A stretch of DNA of 32,804 nt from a virus. The DNA is taken from positions 1 through 32,804 of the IMG/VR virus record IMGVR_UViG_3300028008_000061. One strand, 5' to 3'. This document shows, piece after piece, positions 14,004 to 22,748 of the stretch (positions are counted from its first letter, which is position 1; each line of letters starts with the position of its first letter). A program made the translations under genes and the position numbers. Below the pieces are notes generated by a model, which saw only the letters and a program-made list of their open reading frames with translations, was not told the DNA's origin and searched no databases.

Positions 14004-14418
14004 TTATCTCTTTCTCCGTTAGTGGTGCGCCCATAGCAATTTCTACACATCTCATTGCTTTGTTACTCGCACTGTTAATAATACGTTCAACTGACCTACT
14101 ACGTTCAACAGCAAGTTTGCCTATATCACGTACTTCGCCTCTGCCGTTAATCTTATTAAAGCGTTCGTCAAGTGCTGCAAACTCTCTTTGTAGTATTTGG
14201 TTTTGTTCTTTTAGTGTTTCGTTGGCTGCTAGTATAGAACTAAAGTCTCTTTTTTGTTGTTCTATTACAGCTTTTTGTCCTTCGACAGATTGTTCTAGTA
14301 TTAGATTATTAGCCTTTGCTGTCTCCAAATCAGCCTTAACTGTTTTGTAGTGTAAAAAGCCGCCACCCGCTGTTAAGAGGGTAACGACAATCATTGCAAT
14401 TTTTATTGAACTAAACAT
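13933..14418 (-). CDS. Inner-membrane spanin-like protein (Rz-like)
   Basis: The 161-residue protein has an N-terminal membrane anchor (about residues 5-23, IAMIVVTLLTAGGGFLH) followed by a long periplasmic coiled coil (about 25-92, rich in Glu, Gln, Lys and heptad Leu/Ile) and a C-terminal part with two cysteines. Topology and length match i-spanins such as lambda Rz. The outer partner begins within its 3' end. It follows the small membrane gene and endolysin, so the lysis order is endolysin, small membrane protein, i-spanin, o-spanin. Confidence 0.72.
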   Translation of the reverse strand: MFSSIKIAMIVVTLLTAGGGFLHYKTVKADLETAKANNLILEQSVEGQKAVIEQQKRDFSSILAANETLKEQNQILQREFAALDERFNKINGRGEVRDIGKLAVERSRSVERIINSASNKAMRCVEIAMGAPLTEKEINATKRSEINSECPSIANPNYNPY

Positions 14419-14428
14419 AGTCTAATCC

Positions 14429-14593
14429 TTAGTCTTCCTTTTTAAATATTGTCCATGCGCCGTATGCAATAGCTGCATATGCCGCTAGTTTTGCAAATGG
14501 TCCTGCAATTAGTACAATAACGCCTACAGCAATAAGAGCTGCTCCATCCCAAGATGTGCGTTCATCAAGTCTATTTTTAATCCAGTTTTTCAT
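14429..14593 (-). CDS. Small membrane protein of the lysis cassette, holin candidate
   Basis: I place the start at the ATG at 14593, just after the endolysin stop, where GGAGGAC forms a strong ribosome site; a longer frame exists but would overlap the endolysin. The 54-residue protein has a basic, charged start (MKNWIKNRLDERTSW) and one long or two short hydrophobic segments at about 17-49, ending in KKED. I recall close relatives in marine T4-like phages next to lysis genes. A pinholin or holin role is plausible from size and position but is not shown. Confidence 0.7.
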   Translation of the reverse strand: MKNWIKNRLDERTSWDGAALIAVGVIVLIAGPFAKLAAYAAIAYGAWTIFKKED

Positions 14594-14594
14594 A

Positions 14595-15476
14595 TTAGTC
14601 CTCCAGTAGTTTTGAAAATGTTGCAGGGCCTGCAATACCATCAGCTGTTAAGCCATTTGATAGTTGCCATGCTTTCAATGCTCTTTCTGTGCCTGGTCCA
14701 AAGTCGCCGTCAGCTGTTACGCCTAATGCTTCTTGCATAATTTTAACGCCTTCGCCTTTTGCACCTTTGCGTAGTACACCGATATCGTCTAAAATATCTT
14801 GGATGTCATCATCGTCGCCGGCAACATCCTCTGCACTCATACCTAGTACTTTCATTGCATTAATATAACGTTTTTTACGATCGTCTAAACCAATGCTTCC
14901 GCCGTTGATTTTTTTAGTCATACGTTTTACGTCATCACCATCTGCAATATCATTTAAGTTGTTTGTGTCCCAGAACCAACAAGCTGACTCTACAGCACCT
15001 TTTGGTGTAGCAACATATTCTGCAGCTTCTTCTGCTGTTAGATCAACACTCTTACCAAAACGTGTATAGTTTTCACGTCCTGTTAATTGTTTAAGTCCAC
15101 GTCCACGGAATCTCCAGCCATCGCCTTCTTCTACATTGCCCATCTTGTATTTACGGAACTCGTCCATGTATACATAGTTTGCAATCATCTCTGGATTACG
15201 ATGATATTCGTCTGCATCACGCTTTGGCGCTGCGCCGAAATATCTACCAAAAACAGCACGAAGTGCCTTTGCTGAGTAATTTAAGTTTTCTTCTAAACTT
15301 CGAAAGTTATTGCTTTCGTGAGCGCACTGACTTAGAAAGTGTGCAACTCTACGTTCTGTAGTAATGCCGTATTTAGGCATAATTTCAGCTAGTGCATCAT
15401 ACCATTTGTCAACATTTTTGTTGCCAGGAATGATGGCGGCTAGATGATCGCTAGTAAAGTCAAATTCGAAACTCAT
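14595..15476 (-). CDS. GH19-type endolysin with peptidoglycan-binding domain
   Basis: Residues 1-215 form a glycoside hydrolase family 19 (chitinase/lysozyme-like) domain: the catalytic glutamate is probably E54 in FLSQCAHESNNF, and the family elements GRGLKQLTGRENY (125-137) and INGGS...DDR (190-200) are present. An acidic linker (DDDDIQDILDD) leads to a C-terminal PG_binding_1 domain (about 233-291). It cuts the glycan strands of the host wall at the end of infection. No signal peptide is seen, so it needs a holin to leave the cytoplasm, in line with the small membrane genes next to it. The ATG is four bases from the preceding stop. Confidence 0.9.
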   Translation of the reverse strand: MSFEFDFTSDHLAAIIPGNKNVDKWYDALAEIMPKYGITTERRVAHFLSQCAHESNNFRSLEENLNYSAKALRAVFGRYFGAAPKRDADEYHRNPEMIANYVYMDEFRKYKMGNVEEGDGWRFRGRGLKQLTGRENYTRFGKSVDLTAEEAAEYVATPKGAVESACWFWDTNNLNDIADGDDVKRMTKKINGGSIGLDDRKKRYINAMKVLGMSAEDVAGDDDDIQDILDDIGVLRKGAKGEGVKIMQEALGVTADGDFGPGTERALKAWQLSNGLTADGIAGPATFSKLLED

Positions 15477-15479
15477 AAT

Positions 15480-16178
15480 TTATATCCTTTTTAATACGAG
15501 AGCCTTGTCTTCGTTTTCGAATACAAGTTTGTCTCCATACTTACTTATGTTATAGTCACCAATGTACTTGGTCAAAAAGAGTATTTCAGGATAAGCATTT
15601 ATATCAAATGCTTCGTCTAGTTGCACATTTAGCACATCACTAAAATCAATAAATTCAAATTGTAGTGCTTCTGCATATGCTTTTTTAATAGTAAGAACGT
15701 TTTGTTTCATGCTTACTGATTCAACAAAACTTTTGTTAAAGAAATGTTTTACATTATTTTCAAGAGCTAATATACCATAGTTTTCTGGTGCATCTGGAAT
15801 GTGCGCTTCATATTCTGCAAGAGTTGCATCTTTACTTTTGAAGTCTTTGTAGTAACGAAATTTAAAATTTTCTACTGCGCCAAGTTTTGAAACACCGTCA
15901 ATAATTTCGTTAATATTATCGTGTATTCCACGCTCTCTTTGTAACTCTACAAATACTTTGTACGTACCGTCTGCTTGTTCGCCCGGAGTAGTATCAGCAT
16001 CTAAAATAAAGTTATAACCTTTTTCTAAAAAATTAGCCAAGTCTTCTGCTGGCTTTTTATCTTGTACACTAAAACTTAGTGTTACAATATTTTTATCGTC
16101 ACCCATTTTACTAGAGAATGAATCTACTTCAAATACACTATCTATAAGGTTAACTAAATCTCCTGCACGTAAACTCAT
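15480..16178 (-). CDS. Conserved-looking T4-like phage protein of unknown function
   Basis: The 232-residue soluble, acidic protein starts MSLRAGDLVNLIDSVFEVDSFSSKMGDDKN and alternates strands and helices without a recognised domain. I recall comparable proteins in marine T4-like phages, where no function is assigned. Its start shares one base with the stop of the preceding gene, so the two are coupled and share the late promoter at 16.79 kb. A structural or assembly role is likely from the promoter class, not from sequence. Confidence 0.75.
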   Translation of the reverse strand: MSLRAGDLVNLIDSVFEVDSFSSKMGDDKNIVTLSFSVQDKKPAEDLANFLEKGYNFILDADTTPGEQADGTYKVFVELQRERGIHDNINEIIDGVSKLGAVENFKFRYYKDFKSKDATLAEYEAHIPDAPENYGILALENNVKHFFNKSFVESVSMKQNVLTIKKAYAEALQFEFIDFSDVLNVQLDEAFDINAYPEILFLTKYIGDYNISKYGDKLVFENEDKALVLKRI

Positions 16179-16750
16179 TAAATTACATCCTCGCCACCTG
16201 GTGCAGCTGCCGGTGCGCCTGGCGGTGCTAAGTCTGGTATGTCTGTTGGAGCTGCTGCTGTAACATCAGCTGTCTGTGGCGCTTGCTCTTGTGCGTTTAC
16301 ATCAGTTGCTGGCTCAGCATTGAACTCTTTAGTATCTGCATAGCTAGTATAGATATCTGCTATTAATTTTTTAGGCATTTGAATTTCAACTACCCATATA
16401 GGCATACGATCTAGTTTGCCTTTTTTAGTACCAGGACGTAAATCATCCGGTGTACGAATTTGTCTAGGATTTATAATATGATCTTTTTTGAAGCCAATTT
16501 TACAATCATAATCACTTAGGCGTTTAGCACCCATTGGATCCGGCATTTTTGCACGTGGCCACATAAACTTACAGGTAATCCAATGACGGCCAATTTTTGG
16601 GCCATCAAGCAACTCGCCATCTTCCCAGTTTTTATATACATATAAGTCTACTTCGTCGAGAACTCTTTCAAAGTCTTTAAGAATTTGAAATGACGTATCA
16701 CTGTCATAAATTGTTTCAACGTTTTTGACTAGATCGTAAATATCTTCCAT
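16178..16750 (-). CDS. Phage protein with Ala/Pro-rich C-terminal tail
   Basis: The 190-residue protein has a folded N-terminal part (1-135, with conserved-looking RHWITCKFMWPRAKMPDPMGAKRL split across the middle and PIWVVEIQMPKKL) and an unstructured Ala/Pro/Thr-rich tail (about 143-187). It begins about 30 bases after a GATAAATA late box and is followed at once by its coupled partner. I recall it as a widespread hypothetical of marine T4-like phages; the tail resembles linkers of virion or assembly proteins. Function unknown. Confidence 0.75.
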   Translation of the reverse strand: MEDIYDLVKNVETIYDSDTSFQILKDFERVLDEVDLYVYKNWEDGELLDGPKIGRHWITCKFMWPRAKMPDPMGAKRLSDYDCKIGFKKDHIINPRQIRTPDDLRPGTKKGKLDRMPIWVVEIQMPKKLIADIYTSYADTKEFNAEPATDVNAQEQAPQTADVTAAAPTDIPDLAPPGAPAAAPGGEDVI

Positions 16751-16781
16751 TTGAATCTATCCTATTATTATCTGCTATACT

Positions 16782-16789
16782 TATTTATC
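16782..16789 (-). promoter_or_regulatory. Late promoter box GATAAATA
   Basis: The minus strand reads ACGATAAATAAG about 32 bases before the ATG at 16750, leaving a leader of about 27 bases with AGGAT. It lies in the short divergent intergenic region between phoH and the late pair on the minus strand. Confidence 0.7.
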
Positions 16790-16832
16790 GTATCTAATTA
16801 GTTATAAACTATTTTATCTCTAAATCCTCGAT

Positions 16833-16841
16833 GCTAAATAC
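16833..16841 (+). promoter_or_regulatory. phoH: Possible late-type promoter of phoH in the 16.75-16.91 kb intergenic region
   Basis: The plus strand reads GCTAAATAC at 16833-16841, six of eight matches to TATAAATA, about 70 bases before the phoH ATG. A TATAAA at 16864-16869 lacks a convincing -35 box. A small six-pair hairpin (TGCTTT/AAAGCA, 16856-16873) lies in the leader. A consensus AGGAGG ribosome site is at 16897-16902, seven bases before the ATG, which fixes the start. Confidence 0.35.
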
Positions 16842-16909
16842 TTTCGTAGGGCAAGTGCTTTACTATAAAAGCATACTGTCTTACTCCATAATCCATAGGA
16901 GGACACTTA

Positions 16910-17635
16910 ATGGGTGCAAAGCGAAAAGCTGCTAAACAGCAGAATTCAAAGGGCAATTACAATAATGTAGTTGATATTAAACCATTCCAAAAATCAAAGC
17001 AAGTTAACATACTTCCAAGAAACAGAAATCAAGAATCATATGTATTATCACTGTTAGACCCGTCGAAAGATATAGTCTTTGGCATCGGGCCGGCAGGTAC
17101 AGGTAAAACGTTGTTGGCTGTTCAGGTTGCTGTTAAACTTTTCAAAGAAGGTACAATTGATAAAATCATTGTGACAAGACCAGCTGTATCAGTCGATGAA
17201 GATTTAGGATTCTTACCAGGAACGTTAGAAGAAAAAATGGCGCCTTGGACAAGACCTATTTTTGATGTGTTAAAAGAATATTTTAATGCAGCAGAGATTA
17301 CAGGAATGATTCAAGAAGGCATTATTGAAATTTCGCCACTAGCATATATGCGCGGCAGAACGTTTAAGAATAGTTTTATTCTTGCAGACGAAATGCAAAA
17401 CGCAACACCAAACCAAATGAAAATGTTATTAACACGTTTAGGCGAGGGAAGTATGATGGCTGTAACAGGCGATCTTAATCAGGCAGATAGATTGAAAGAT
17501 AATGGTTTAATTGACTTTACTAAACTATTAGAAAACAGTAATCAATCATGTTTGGACGTAGTCCAGTTCGATCAAGGAGATATTGAAAGGCATGCAGCCG
17601 TTAAGGCAGTTCTTCAAGTTTATGGTGATGAATAG
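16910..17635 (+). CDS. phoH: PhoH-like P-loop ATPase
   Basis: The 241-residue protein is a PhoH-family NTPase: Walker A GPAGTGKT (60-67), the PhoH signature VTRPAVSVDEDLGFLPG (88-104) and Walker B FILADE (156-161), with a basic N-terminal tail (AKRKAAKQ). PhoH is common in marine phages; in bacteria it is linked to phosphate starvation and RNA metabolism, but the phage role is unsettled. Length is typical. It is the only gene on the plus strand, has a consensus AGGAGG site, and its last 35 bases overlap the end of the dCMP deaminase gene in antisense, so no terminator separates the two convergent units. Confidence 0.93.
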   Translation: MGAKRKAAKQQNSKGNYNNVVDIKPFQKSKQVNILPRNRNQESYVLSLLDPSKDIVFGIGPAGTGKTLLAVQVAVKLFKEGTIDKIIVTRPAVSVDEDLGFLPGTLEEKMAPWTRPIFDVLKEYFNAAEITGMIQEGIIEISPLAYMRGRTFKNSFILADEMQNATPNQMKMLLTRLGEGSMMAVTGDLNQADRLKDNGLIDFTKLLENSNQSCLDVVQFDQGDIERHAAVKAVLQVYGDE

Positions 17636-18050
17636 TAACACCTGACTTAGTAAGAAAATCCAAGCCCTGTGTGCTACGATATTCATATTTGTAGTACACA
17701 GTGGCTATTCCACTTTGATAGATCAGTTTTGCACAATCTATACATGGTGAGTGTGTAACAAACATAGTTGCACCGTTTCCACTTTCGCTACTCTTTGCAA
17801 GTTTAGCAATAGCATTTGATTCTGCATGTAAAACTTCAACTTTTGTAACTGTAGTACATGTTCCTAATTCGTGATGCTGTATAGTATCTTCACAACAATT
17901 ATCCCATCCACTAGGCATACCATTATATCCAATTGAGATAATGCGATCATCCTTAACAACAATAGCACCTACTTGTAAACGCTCGGCACTACTAAGTTGT
18001 GCAAAACGTTCTGCAACGTCCATGTAAGCATCAATAAATTTAGATTTCAT
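17601..18050 (-). CDS. dCMP deaminase
   Basis: The protein (149 residues from the ATG at 18050) has the zinc and catalytic motifs of cytidine/deoxycytidylate deaminases: H75-A-E77 and P102-C103-x-x-C106, plus NGMPSGWDNC in the substrate loop typical of the dCMP enzyme. It converts dCMP to dUMP, the substrate of the ThyA two genes upstream. I prefer the start at 18050, because it forms an ATGA overlap with the preceding stop and aligns with the family; an ATG at 18101 would add 17 residues. It is the last gene of the twelve-gene chain and overlaps phoH at the 3' ends. Confidence 0.9.
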   Translation of the reverse strand: MKSKFIDAYMDVAERFAQLSSAERLQVGAIVVKDDRIISIGYNGMPSGWDNCCEDTIQHHELGTCTTVTKVEVLHAESNAIAKLAKSSESGNGATMFVTHSPCIDCAKLIYQSGIATVYYKYEYRSTQGLDFLTKSGVTIHHHKLEELP

Positions 18051-18265
18051 TTTTTTATCTGTTCCAGTAAGTATTCGTTCTTGGTCCATATGTATGTCCA
18101 ACTACGTCCTTTGATAGGCGGCTTACCTAAGTTATCGTAATACGTATGCTGAACGTAATATTTTTTCAGCCATATACGTTTGTGTGATCCACTACGTATA
18201 GGCCACCATGCAAACTTTTCTTCTACAGATCGTTGCGGATCTGCTTGCCAGTTCGCACCCATCAT
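18047..18265 (-). CDS. Small aromatic-rich basic hypothetical protein
   Basis: The 72-residue protein is rich in Trp, Tyr, Lys and Arg ([33 protein letters not shown]) and looks like a small beta-rich fold. I recall similar short proteins in marine T4-like phages with no known role. It is locked between thyA and the dCMP deaminase with four-base overlaps on both sides, so it is surely translated with them and could modulate the dTMP-making enzymes; that is a positional guess. Confidence 0.7.
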   Translation of the reverse strand: MMGANWQADPQRSVEEKFAWWPIRSGSHKRIWLKKYYVQHTYYDNLGKPPIKGRSWTYIWTKNEYLLEQIKK

Positions 18266-19098
18266 ACTGCCATAGGTGCCTTTATACTTGGCATTGGATT
18301 ATATCCTACTAATCTATAATCCTCAGTCTTAGTTTGTAATAATTCTTCTAGTGTAGTAAACTCTGGCATCTCCAGTATAGGTCCGTTTACAGGCGCACGT
18401 TCTAATTGTTGTTTAACTTGATCCATATGGTTATTGTAGATATGACAATCTCCTCCAGTCCATATAAATTCACCTAGCTCTAGATCGCAAATTTGTGCTA
18501 ACATATGTGTAAGCAAACTATACGATGCAATGTTAAACGGCACACCTAAGAACATGTCTGCGCTACGTTGATACAGTTGACAACTTAGTTTGCCATTTAT
18601 TACTTTAAACTGTGCAAATGCATGACACGGAGGTAGCGCCATTTTGTCTAGCTTACTTGGGTTCCAAGCACTTACAATAATTCGTCTACTGTCAGGATTG
18701 TTTTTAAGTTGTTCTATAACAGATGCAATTTGATCTACACCATCTCCGTTAAAGTCTCTCCATTGCGAACCATATACAGGTCCTAGCTCTCCGTCTGTAT
18801 ATCCTAATGCTACACCTTGTTCTTTAAAATTAGCTGTCCAAATTGTGTTCTTTGTTTTGTCGCCGTGTGTAATTTCTGCTAGTCTAGGTTCGGATGTAGA
18901 TCCTTCTAAGAACCATAGTAGTTCTCCTACTACACTTTTCCATGCAAGTTTCTTTGTAGTTACAGCTGGAAAGTTACTGTACGTTAGTGGAAAGCGCATT
19001 TGGTATCCAAACACTGTGCGAGTACCTACACCTGTTCTATCACTTACGTCTTCGCCATTTTCTAAAATGTATTCTAGTGCATCTAAATACTGTTTCAT
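18262..19098 (-). CDS. thyA: Thymidylate synthase (ThyA type)
   Basis: The 278-residue protein is a folate-dependent ThyA: catalytic C158 in [10 protein letters not shown], the [20 protein letters not shown] block with N189 that selects dUMP, and the [12 protein letters not shown] element. It methylates dUMP to dTMP and yields dihydrofolate, which the DHFR in the next gene upstream recycles. N189 rather than Asp argues against a dCMP hydroxymethylase. Length is close to the bacterial enzyme (264 in E. coli). Cyanophages usually carry the unrelated ThyX, so ThyA here points to another host group. Four-base overlaps join it to both neighbours. Confidence 0.95.
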   Translation of the reverse strand: MKQYLDALEYILENGEDVSDRTGVGTRTVFGYQMRFPLTYSNFPAVTTKKLAWKSVVGELLWFLEGSTSEPRLAEITHGDKTKNTIWTANFKEQGVALGYTDGELGPVYGSQWRDFNGDGVDQIASVIEQLKNNPDSRRIIVSAWNPSKLDKMALPPCHAFAQFKVINGKLSCQLYQRSADMFLGVPFNIASYSLLTHMLAQICDLELGEFIWTGGDCHIYNNHMDQVKQQLERAPVNGPILEMPEFTTLEELLQTKTEDYRLVGYNPMPSIKAPMAV

Positions 19099-19580
19099 AG
19101 TTTACTCCAAATTTGAAATTCTACATCGCCATGGTCTTCGTTCCAAGTCATTTCAAACAAATTTTCAATTTTCTTTAACGGTAAGAATGTATCACATGCA
19201 TATGCACCAGGAATACGACTTAGATAAAACTCATCAATTATATCTAGTGTTTGTTCGATAATTTTAGGACCACCTATAACCCAAGTAATAACACCTTCGT
19301 TTAGATACTCAATGTGTTTTATTTCGTTGTTTAGGTTACCGCTAATATACATGTCTGCACCTGGATAGTCATCCTTACGTGTAGTTGCTAGTACATTAGT
19401 ACGTTTAGGTAGCGGGCGTGGCATGTGCGGATCGTCCCAAGTAGTAGATCCCATTATAACAATATGTCCTGCTGTGTTCTCTTTAAACCATTTAAGATCT
19501 GTACTGTTGTTAGGCCAAGGTAGTGTACCGTTTTTACTTACGCCGCCGTAATCGTCACATGCTAGTATTGCTCTTATCAT
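19095..19580 (-). CDS. folA: Dihydrofolate reductase
   Basis: The 161-residue protein has the DHFR layout: [19 protein letters not shown] at the N terminus, the proton-relay acid D28 in [11 protein letters not shown], the NADPH-binding [21 protein letters not shown], and WVIGGPKII. It reduces dihydrofolate to tetrahydrofolate with NADPH and so supports ThyA, encoded directly downstream with a four-base overlap. Length equals the E. coli enzyme (159). No fusion or missing residue is seen. Confidence 0.93.
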   Translation of the reverse strand: MIRAILACDDYGGVSKNGTLPWPNNSTDLKWFKENTAGHIVIMGSTTWDDPHMPRPLPKRTNVLATTRKDDYPGADMYISGNLNNEIKHIEYLNEGVITWVIGGPKIIEQTLDIIDEFYLSRIPGAYACDTFLPLKKIENLFEMTWNEDHGDVEFQIWSKL

Positions 19581-21166
19581 AAACTCTTAACCTCTATAAA
19601 TTTGTATGTACTGGTTGCATCATGTGTTGGACAAAATCTGTTTACCCTATCCATGCCGCCTTCTTGCACATCACCAAAAAATTCTTCTTGATATTGTGCA
19701 AACAATTTCTTATATAATTTGTCGTCTGTTTCAGATTCTTGTATTACACTATGCATCTCTGGACCAAAGTGTGCATATAAAGCAAACGTTCTTAATAATT
19801 TATCTAGTTCATCTTCTTGTAGATATGGCTCTGGCATATCAATTGCCCACTTGTCCATATATCCGCCACTGTTTATATACGCATTATCTAAGAAGCCTGC
19901 TTTAACTGCCATTGTTCTAAGTTCTGTTCCCCAATATGGCTGGAACATGCCTATAGTAAGTCCGTCATATCCTCTAGCACGATGTACCATGTCTGCTGTG
20001 TCTATTACCATTTGTCTAGTTTCAAATGGCATACCTAAGATAACATTTAAACTGTATGGAATATTGCTTTCGTTTATGTAATTGAAATATTCGTAATACC
20101 TATCGTTACTAGCTTGTCTTTTTAAAACCTTACGTCTGTATTCTTCATTGCCACTTTCTACACCAAATGTCATACGATATACGCCAGCTTCTTTAAGCGC
20201 ACTCAAGTATGCAGGCTTACAGTTTTCAATACGTGTATTAAACCAAAAAGGAATTTTGTACTTGCTCCACATTTCGCAAAATTCAAATACTTCTTTCTCT
20301 GGTCTTGCAAGGAAGCTATCGTCTTGAAACATTATTAGATCAGGATCATATAGGTCTTTGTATATAAGCAATTCTTTTTCAACTTGCTCTGCACTCTTAC
20401 GGCGCATAAAGTTTCCTATATTAAAGTCTTTAGCAAGTGTACGTGTTCGAGGACTATTACAATATGTACAATTATAAGGACATCCTCTATATGTTTCCAT
20501 ACTTACAGCACGTTCGAATACTTTGCCACCCATAGGTCTCCGCCAACGTATTCCTTTAAAGCAACCATAGTCAGGTAGCGTTTTATTAATGTCACACAGT
20601 TGTTGCGGCGCATTTTTCTTAATGTCGCCATTAGGACTTTTAATCCACAGTCCTTTTATATGATCAAAGTTTGTCTTTTCTTTAATTGCTGTAATTGCAT
20701 CAGTAACAGTAATCTCACCTTCGTGCCTTGCTAACACATTTACAGAAGGATGATTGATTACAATGTCTGGCGCATTAGTAGGAAATACACCACCTACAAT
20801 ATGAGGAATGTTTTTATCAGATATACTATCCAACAGTTGAGATGCCATTTTCCAAACATCTTCTTGAACACTCATTAATATTAAATCAGGATTAAAGTCT
20901 TCTACACATTCAATAAAATCAGGAATAATATCTTTAGGATCCTTAATCCAAAACATATCTTCTAATTCTTCTTTTTTGTTTTGTCGACTTGCTCCTATTT
21001 CAGTCATACGAATATGTCTGTTATTATATTGCTCGCTATACTGTGTTGTCTCAAATAATTTTACTTCACAGCCCATGCGTTTGGCAATAGCATTAAACAG
21101 CCCCATGCTCATAGCTGGGGACATCATTAAAGGTAAATTAGGATACGTTAATAGTATCTTAATCAT
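19577..21166 (-). CDS. Radical SAM protein with B12-binding-like N-terminal domain
   Basis: The 529-residue protein has an N-terminal Rossmann-like region (about 1-165) like the cobalamin-binding domain of the BchE/HpnP type radical SAM group ([10 protein letters not shown]..., [21 protein letters not shown]), then a radical SAM barrel with the 4Fe-4S motif C229-x3-C233-x2-C236 ([14 protein letters not shown]), and a helical C-terminal end. No DxHxxG motif is visible, so cobalamin may bind base-off without protein His or be absent. Such enzymes often methylate unreactive carbons; the substrate here is unknown. It overlaps the ferredoxin gene by eight bases, and that protein is a natural electron donor. 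The neighbours downstream make dTMP, so a nucleotide or tRNA substrate is conceivable. Confidence 0.85.
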   Translation of the reverse strand: MIKILLTYPNLPLMMSPAMSMGLFNAIAKRMGCEVKLFETTQYSEQYNNRHIRMTEIGASRQNKKEELEDMFWIKDPKDIIPDFIECVEDFNPDLILMSVQEDVWKMASQLLDSISDKNIPHIVGGVFPTNAPDIVINHPSVNVLARHEGEITVTDAITAIKEKTNFDHIKGLWIKSPNGDIKKNAPQQLCDINKTLPDYGCFKGIRWRRPMGGKVFERAVSMETYRGCPYNCTYCNSPRTRTLAKDFNIGNFMRRKSAEQVEKELLIYKDLYDPDLIMFQDDSFLARPEKEVFEFCEMWSKYKIPFWFNTRIENCKPAYLSALKEAGVYRMTFGVESGNEEYRRKVLKRQASNDRYYEYFNYINESNIPYSLNVILGMPFETRQMVIDTADMVHRARGYDGLTIGMFQPYWGTELRTMAVKAGFLDNAYINSGGYMDKWAIDMPEPYLQEDELDKLLRTFALYAHFGPEMHSVIQESETDDKLYKKLFAQYQEEFFGDVQEGGMDRVNRFCPTHDATSTYKFIEVKSL

Positions 21167-21533
21167 AGTCCGTAGTCTCTTTCATGACGTCCGGACCTTC
21201 TCCTAATGGAGTAAAATATTTTTCGTATTTGTTAGGAACACCGTCATATTTTTCTGCATCAGGTAACGGCTCTTTTTGATCTGTAATTAACGGCCATTCG
21301 TATCCATAGTGTGTATTAATCTCAATCCATTTGATACGTTCGGGTTCGGGTAGTTCATTGTCTGCTACAATAGCATCTACTGGACACTCTGGAACACAAA
21401 CTCCGCAATCAATACATTCATCAGGATTAATTACAAGCATGTCCTCGCCTTCATAAAAACAATCAACTGGGCAAACAGCTACACAGTCGGTATGCTTACA
21501 CTTTATACAGTTGTCTGTTACTAAGTATGTCAC
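21159..21533 (-). CDS. fdxA: 7Fe ferredoxin (FdxA, [3Fe-4S][4Fe-4S])
   Basis: The 124-residue protein is very like Azotobacter ferredoxin I. By alignment, C9, C17 and C50 would hold the [3Fe-4S] cluster and C21, C40, C43 and C46 the [4Fe-4S] cluster, with C12 and C25 as the two extra cysteines of that family; the C-terminal extension ([15 protein letters not shown] ...) is also typical. It carries low-potential electrons in the cytoplasm. The start is a GTG sharing one base with the gp44 stop (TAGTG), and the end overlaps the radical SAM gene, so the pair is tightly coupled. It resembles proteobacterial rather than cyanobacterial plant-type [2Fe-2S] ferredoxins, and suggests transfer from such a host. 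Confidence 0.93.
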   Translation of the reverse strand: MTYLVTDNCIKCKHTDCVAVCPVDCFYEGEDMLVINPDECIDCGVCVPECPVDAIVADNELPEPERIKWIEINTHYGYEWPLITDQKEPLPDAEKYDGVPNKYEKYFTPLGEGPDVMKETTDYD

Positions 21534-22438
21534 TATAACCTCGCTAGTTTGATTAGCACAGCGGCTAAATTAATCTCAGGATCAACTACTAGGGTGTGAT
21601 CCACCAACCCTTGTTTAATAATTAGCACAGCTTGGTCCGGATCGGCAAACAATTCGATATTGTCATACAGCCAACGATATACTTCTTCCATTTCTTCTGT
21701 GCGTACTGTGCCACATAGTAGTTTACGTGCTTCTTGTATCTTACCTGCCTTAAATAATTCAACCATGCTCAACTTCCAATCAGTTTCGCCTGTGTCTCCT
21801 TCATTGGGCTTTGTAAGTAAACCGTCAACGCTATTCATTTGCACTGTGTTGATACACTTACGCAAGTCTGGGTATGTACCTTTTACATATGTGTCAAGTG
21901 TATCCAAGTCTGGAGTTACACCTTCTGTAATAAGAATCTCTGCAACTCTTGCTGTAAACTCTGTTTGGTCAATCTTAGCAATATGAAAGCCCTGGCACCT
22001 GCTATGTAATGCAGGAATAATTTTATTAGGATAGTTACAAGTTAGAATAAAACGTGCTGTAGTATGATACTCCTCCATAACACCACGTAGTGCGGCTTGT
22101 GCGTTTGTTGACAAGTAATCTGCCTCATCTAACAATACAATTTTAAAGTCACCAAACGGAATCATTTGTACAAAGTTTACAATCTTATCACGAACGTCAT
22201 CTACACTGTTAGTACGACTTGCGTTGATCTCAAGAATGTCTAATGGATTAGTATCAAGTTCATTAAAAAGCAATTTAGCAAGTGTTGTCTTACCAATACC
22301 TGCGTTACCACTAAACAGCAAATGCGGAATAGTTTTTTCTTTGATCCAAGTGTTTACTTGATTGCGCTGTGCGTCATCTCTAAATACATAACCATCCACT
22401 GTCTTTGGACGATACTTTTCTACCCATAATTCTTTCAT
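21533..22438 (-). CDS. 44: Sliding clamp loader large subunit (T4 gp44 homologue)
   Basis: The 301-residue AAA+ protein has Walker A GNAGIGKT (44-51), Walker B LLDEAD (102-107), the SRC arginine finger (146-148) and the N-terminal WVEKYRPKT start shared by T4 gp44, RFC and DnaX proteins. Four copies with one gp62 load the gp45 clamp onto DNA (known for T4). In T4 gene 62 follows 44 directly; here the ferredoxin gene does, and no gp62-like gene is found in the window. The ATG lies in an ATGA overlap with a 50-residue gene upstream. Confidence 0.93.
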   Translation of the reverse strand: MKELWVEKYRPKTVDGYVFRDDAQRNQVNTWIKEKTIPHLLFSGNAGIGKTTLAKLLFNELDTNPLDILEINASRTNSVDDVRDKIVNFVQMIPFGDFKIVLLDEADYLSTNAQAALRGVMEEYHTTARFILTCNYPNKIIPALHSRCQGFHIAKIDQTEFTARVAEILITEGVTPDLDTLDTYVKGTYPDLRKCINTVQMNSVDGLLTKPNEGDTGETDWKLSMVELFKAGKIQEARKLLCGTVRTEEMEEVYRWLYDNIELFADPDQAVLIIKQGLVDHTLVVDPEINLAAVLIKLARL

Positions 22439-22587
22439 TTACTTGCCTCTATAATTTGTTTTAGTCTTGCTATTTCTTTAGGAGTCATTTGTGTTGTATC
22501 TAATACTTTAGTATCATCTGTTTCGACCATTTCAAAATCATCTGATAACAACTCTAGTTCTATAGGATCTTTTTCAAAATTAGTCAT
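22435..22587 (-). CDS. Small acidic protein upstream of gp44 (50 residues)
   Basis: The open frame runs from an ATG at 22587, preceded by AGGAAA, to a TGA that overlaps the gp44 ATG by four bases. The protein (MTNFEKDPIELELLSDDF ... ending in a helix [14 protein letters not shown]) is acidic with a C-terminal helix. Both ends overlap neighbouring genes in the same ATGA manner, which strongly supports it although it is short. It could be a small partner of the clamp loader or a transcription factor; no family is recognised. Confidence 0.7.
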   Translation of the reverse strand: MTNFEKDPIELELLSDDFEMVETDDTKVLDTTQMTPKEIARLKQIIEASK

Positions 22588-22748
22588 GTGTTTTCCTGTT
22601 GTAATCTAAACTCGCAATACACTTTACCCCATAATACATCGTATATTACATATGCTATTATAGCACCAAAGATAGGAACTGTAAAGAAAAAATACATCAT
22701 AAGGTATGAATACACTATTGCCGCCGGCCAATCATACCATCGTATCAT
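22584..22748 (-). CDS. Small membrane protein (54 residues)
   Basis: The frame from the ATG at 22748 to a TGA at 22584 encodes a protein with a Trp/Arg start (MIRWYDWPAA), a long hydrophobic stretch at about 9-39 (one or two membrane segments) and a polar end (EFRLQQENT). Four-base overlaps on both sides support it as a true gene. Function unknown; it is the only membrane protein in this nucleotide and replication operon. Confidence 0.68.
   Translation of the reverse strand: MIRWYDWPAAIVYSYLMMYFFFTVPIFGAIIAYVIYDVLWGKVYCEFRLQQENT

Noticed and set aside
16856-16873. Hairpin TGCTTT/AAAGCA in the phoH leader
   Set aside because: Six weak pairs without a T-tract or known riboswitch features; reported only as part of the leader.
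18262-19098. Reading thyA as a dCMP or dUMP hydroxymethylase that would imply modified DNA
   Set aside because: N189 in PFNIASY is the Asn that selects dUMP in true thymidylate synthases, and the rest of the active site is standard.
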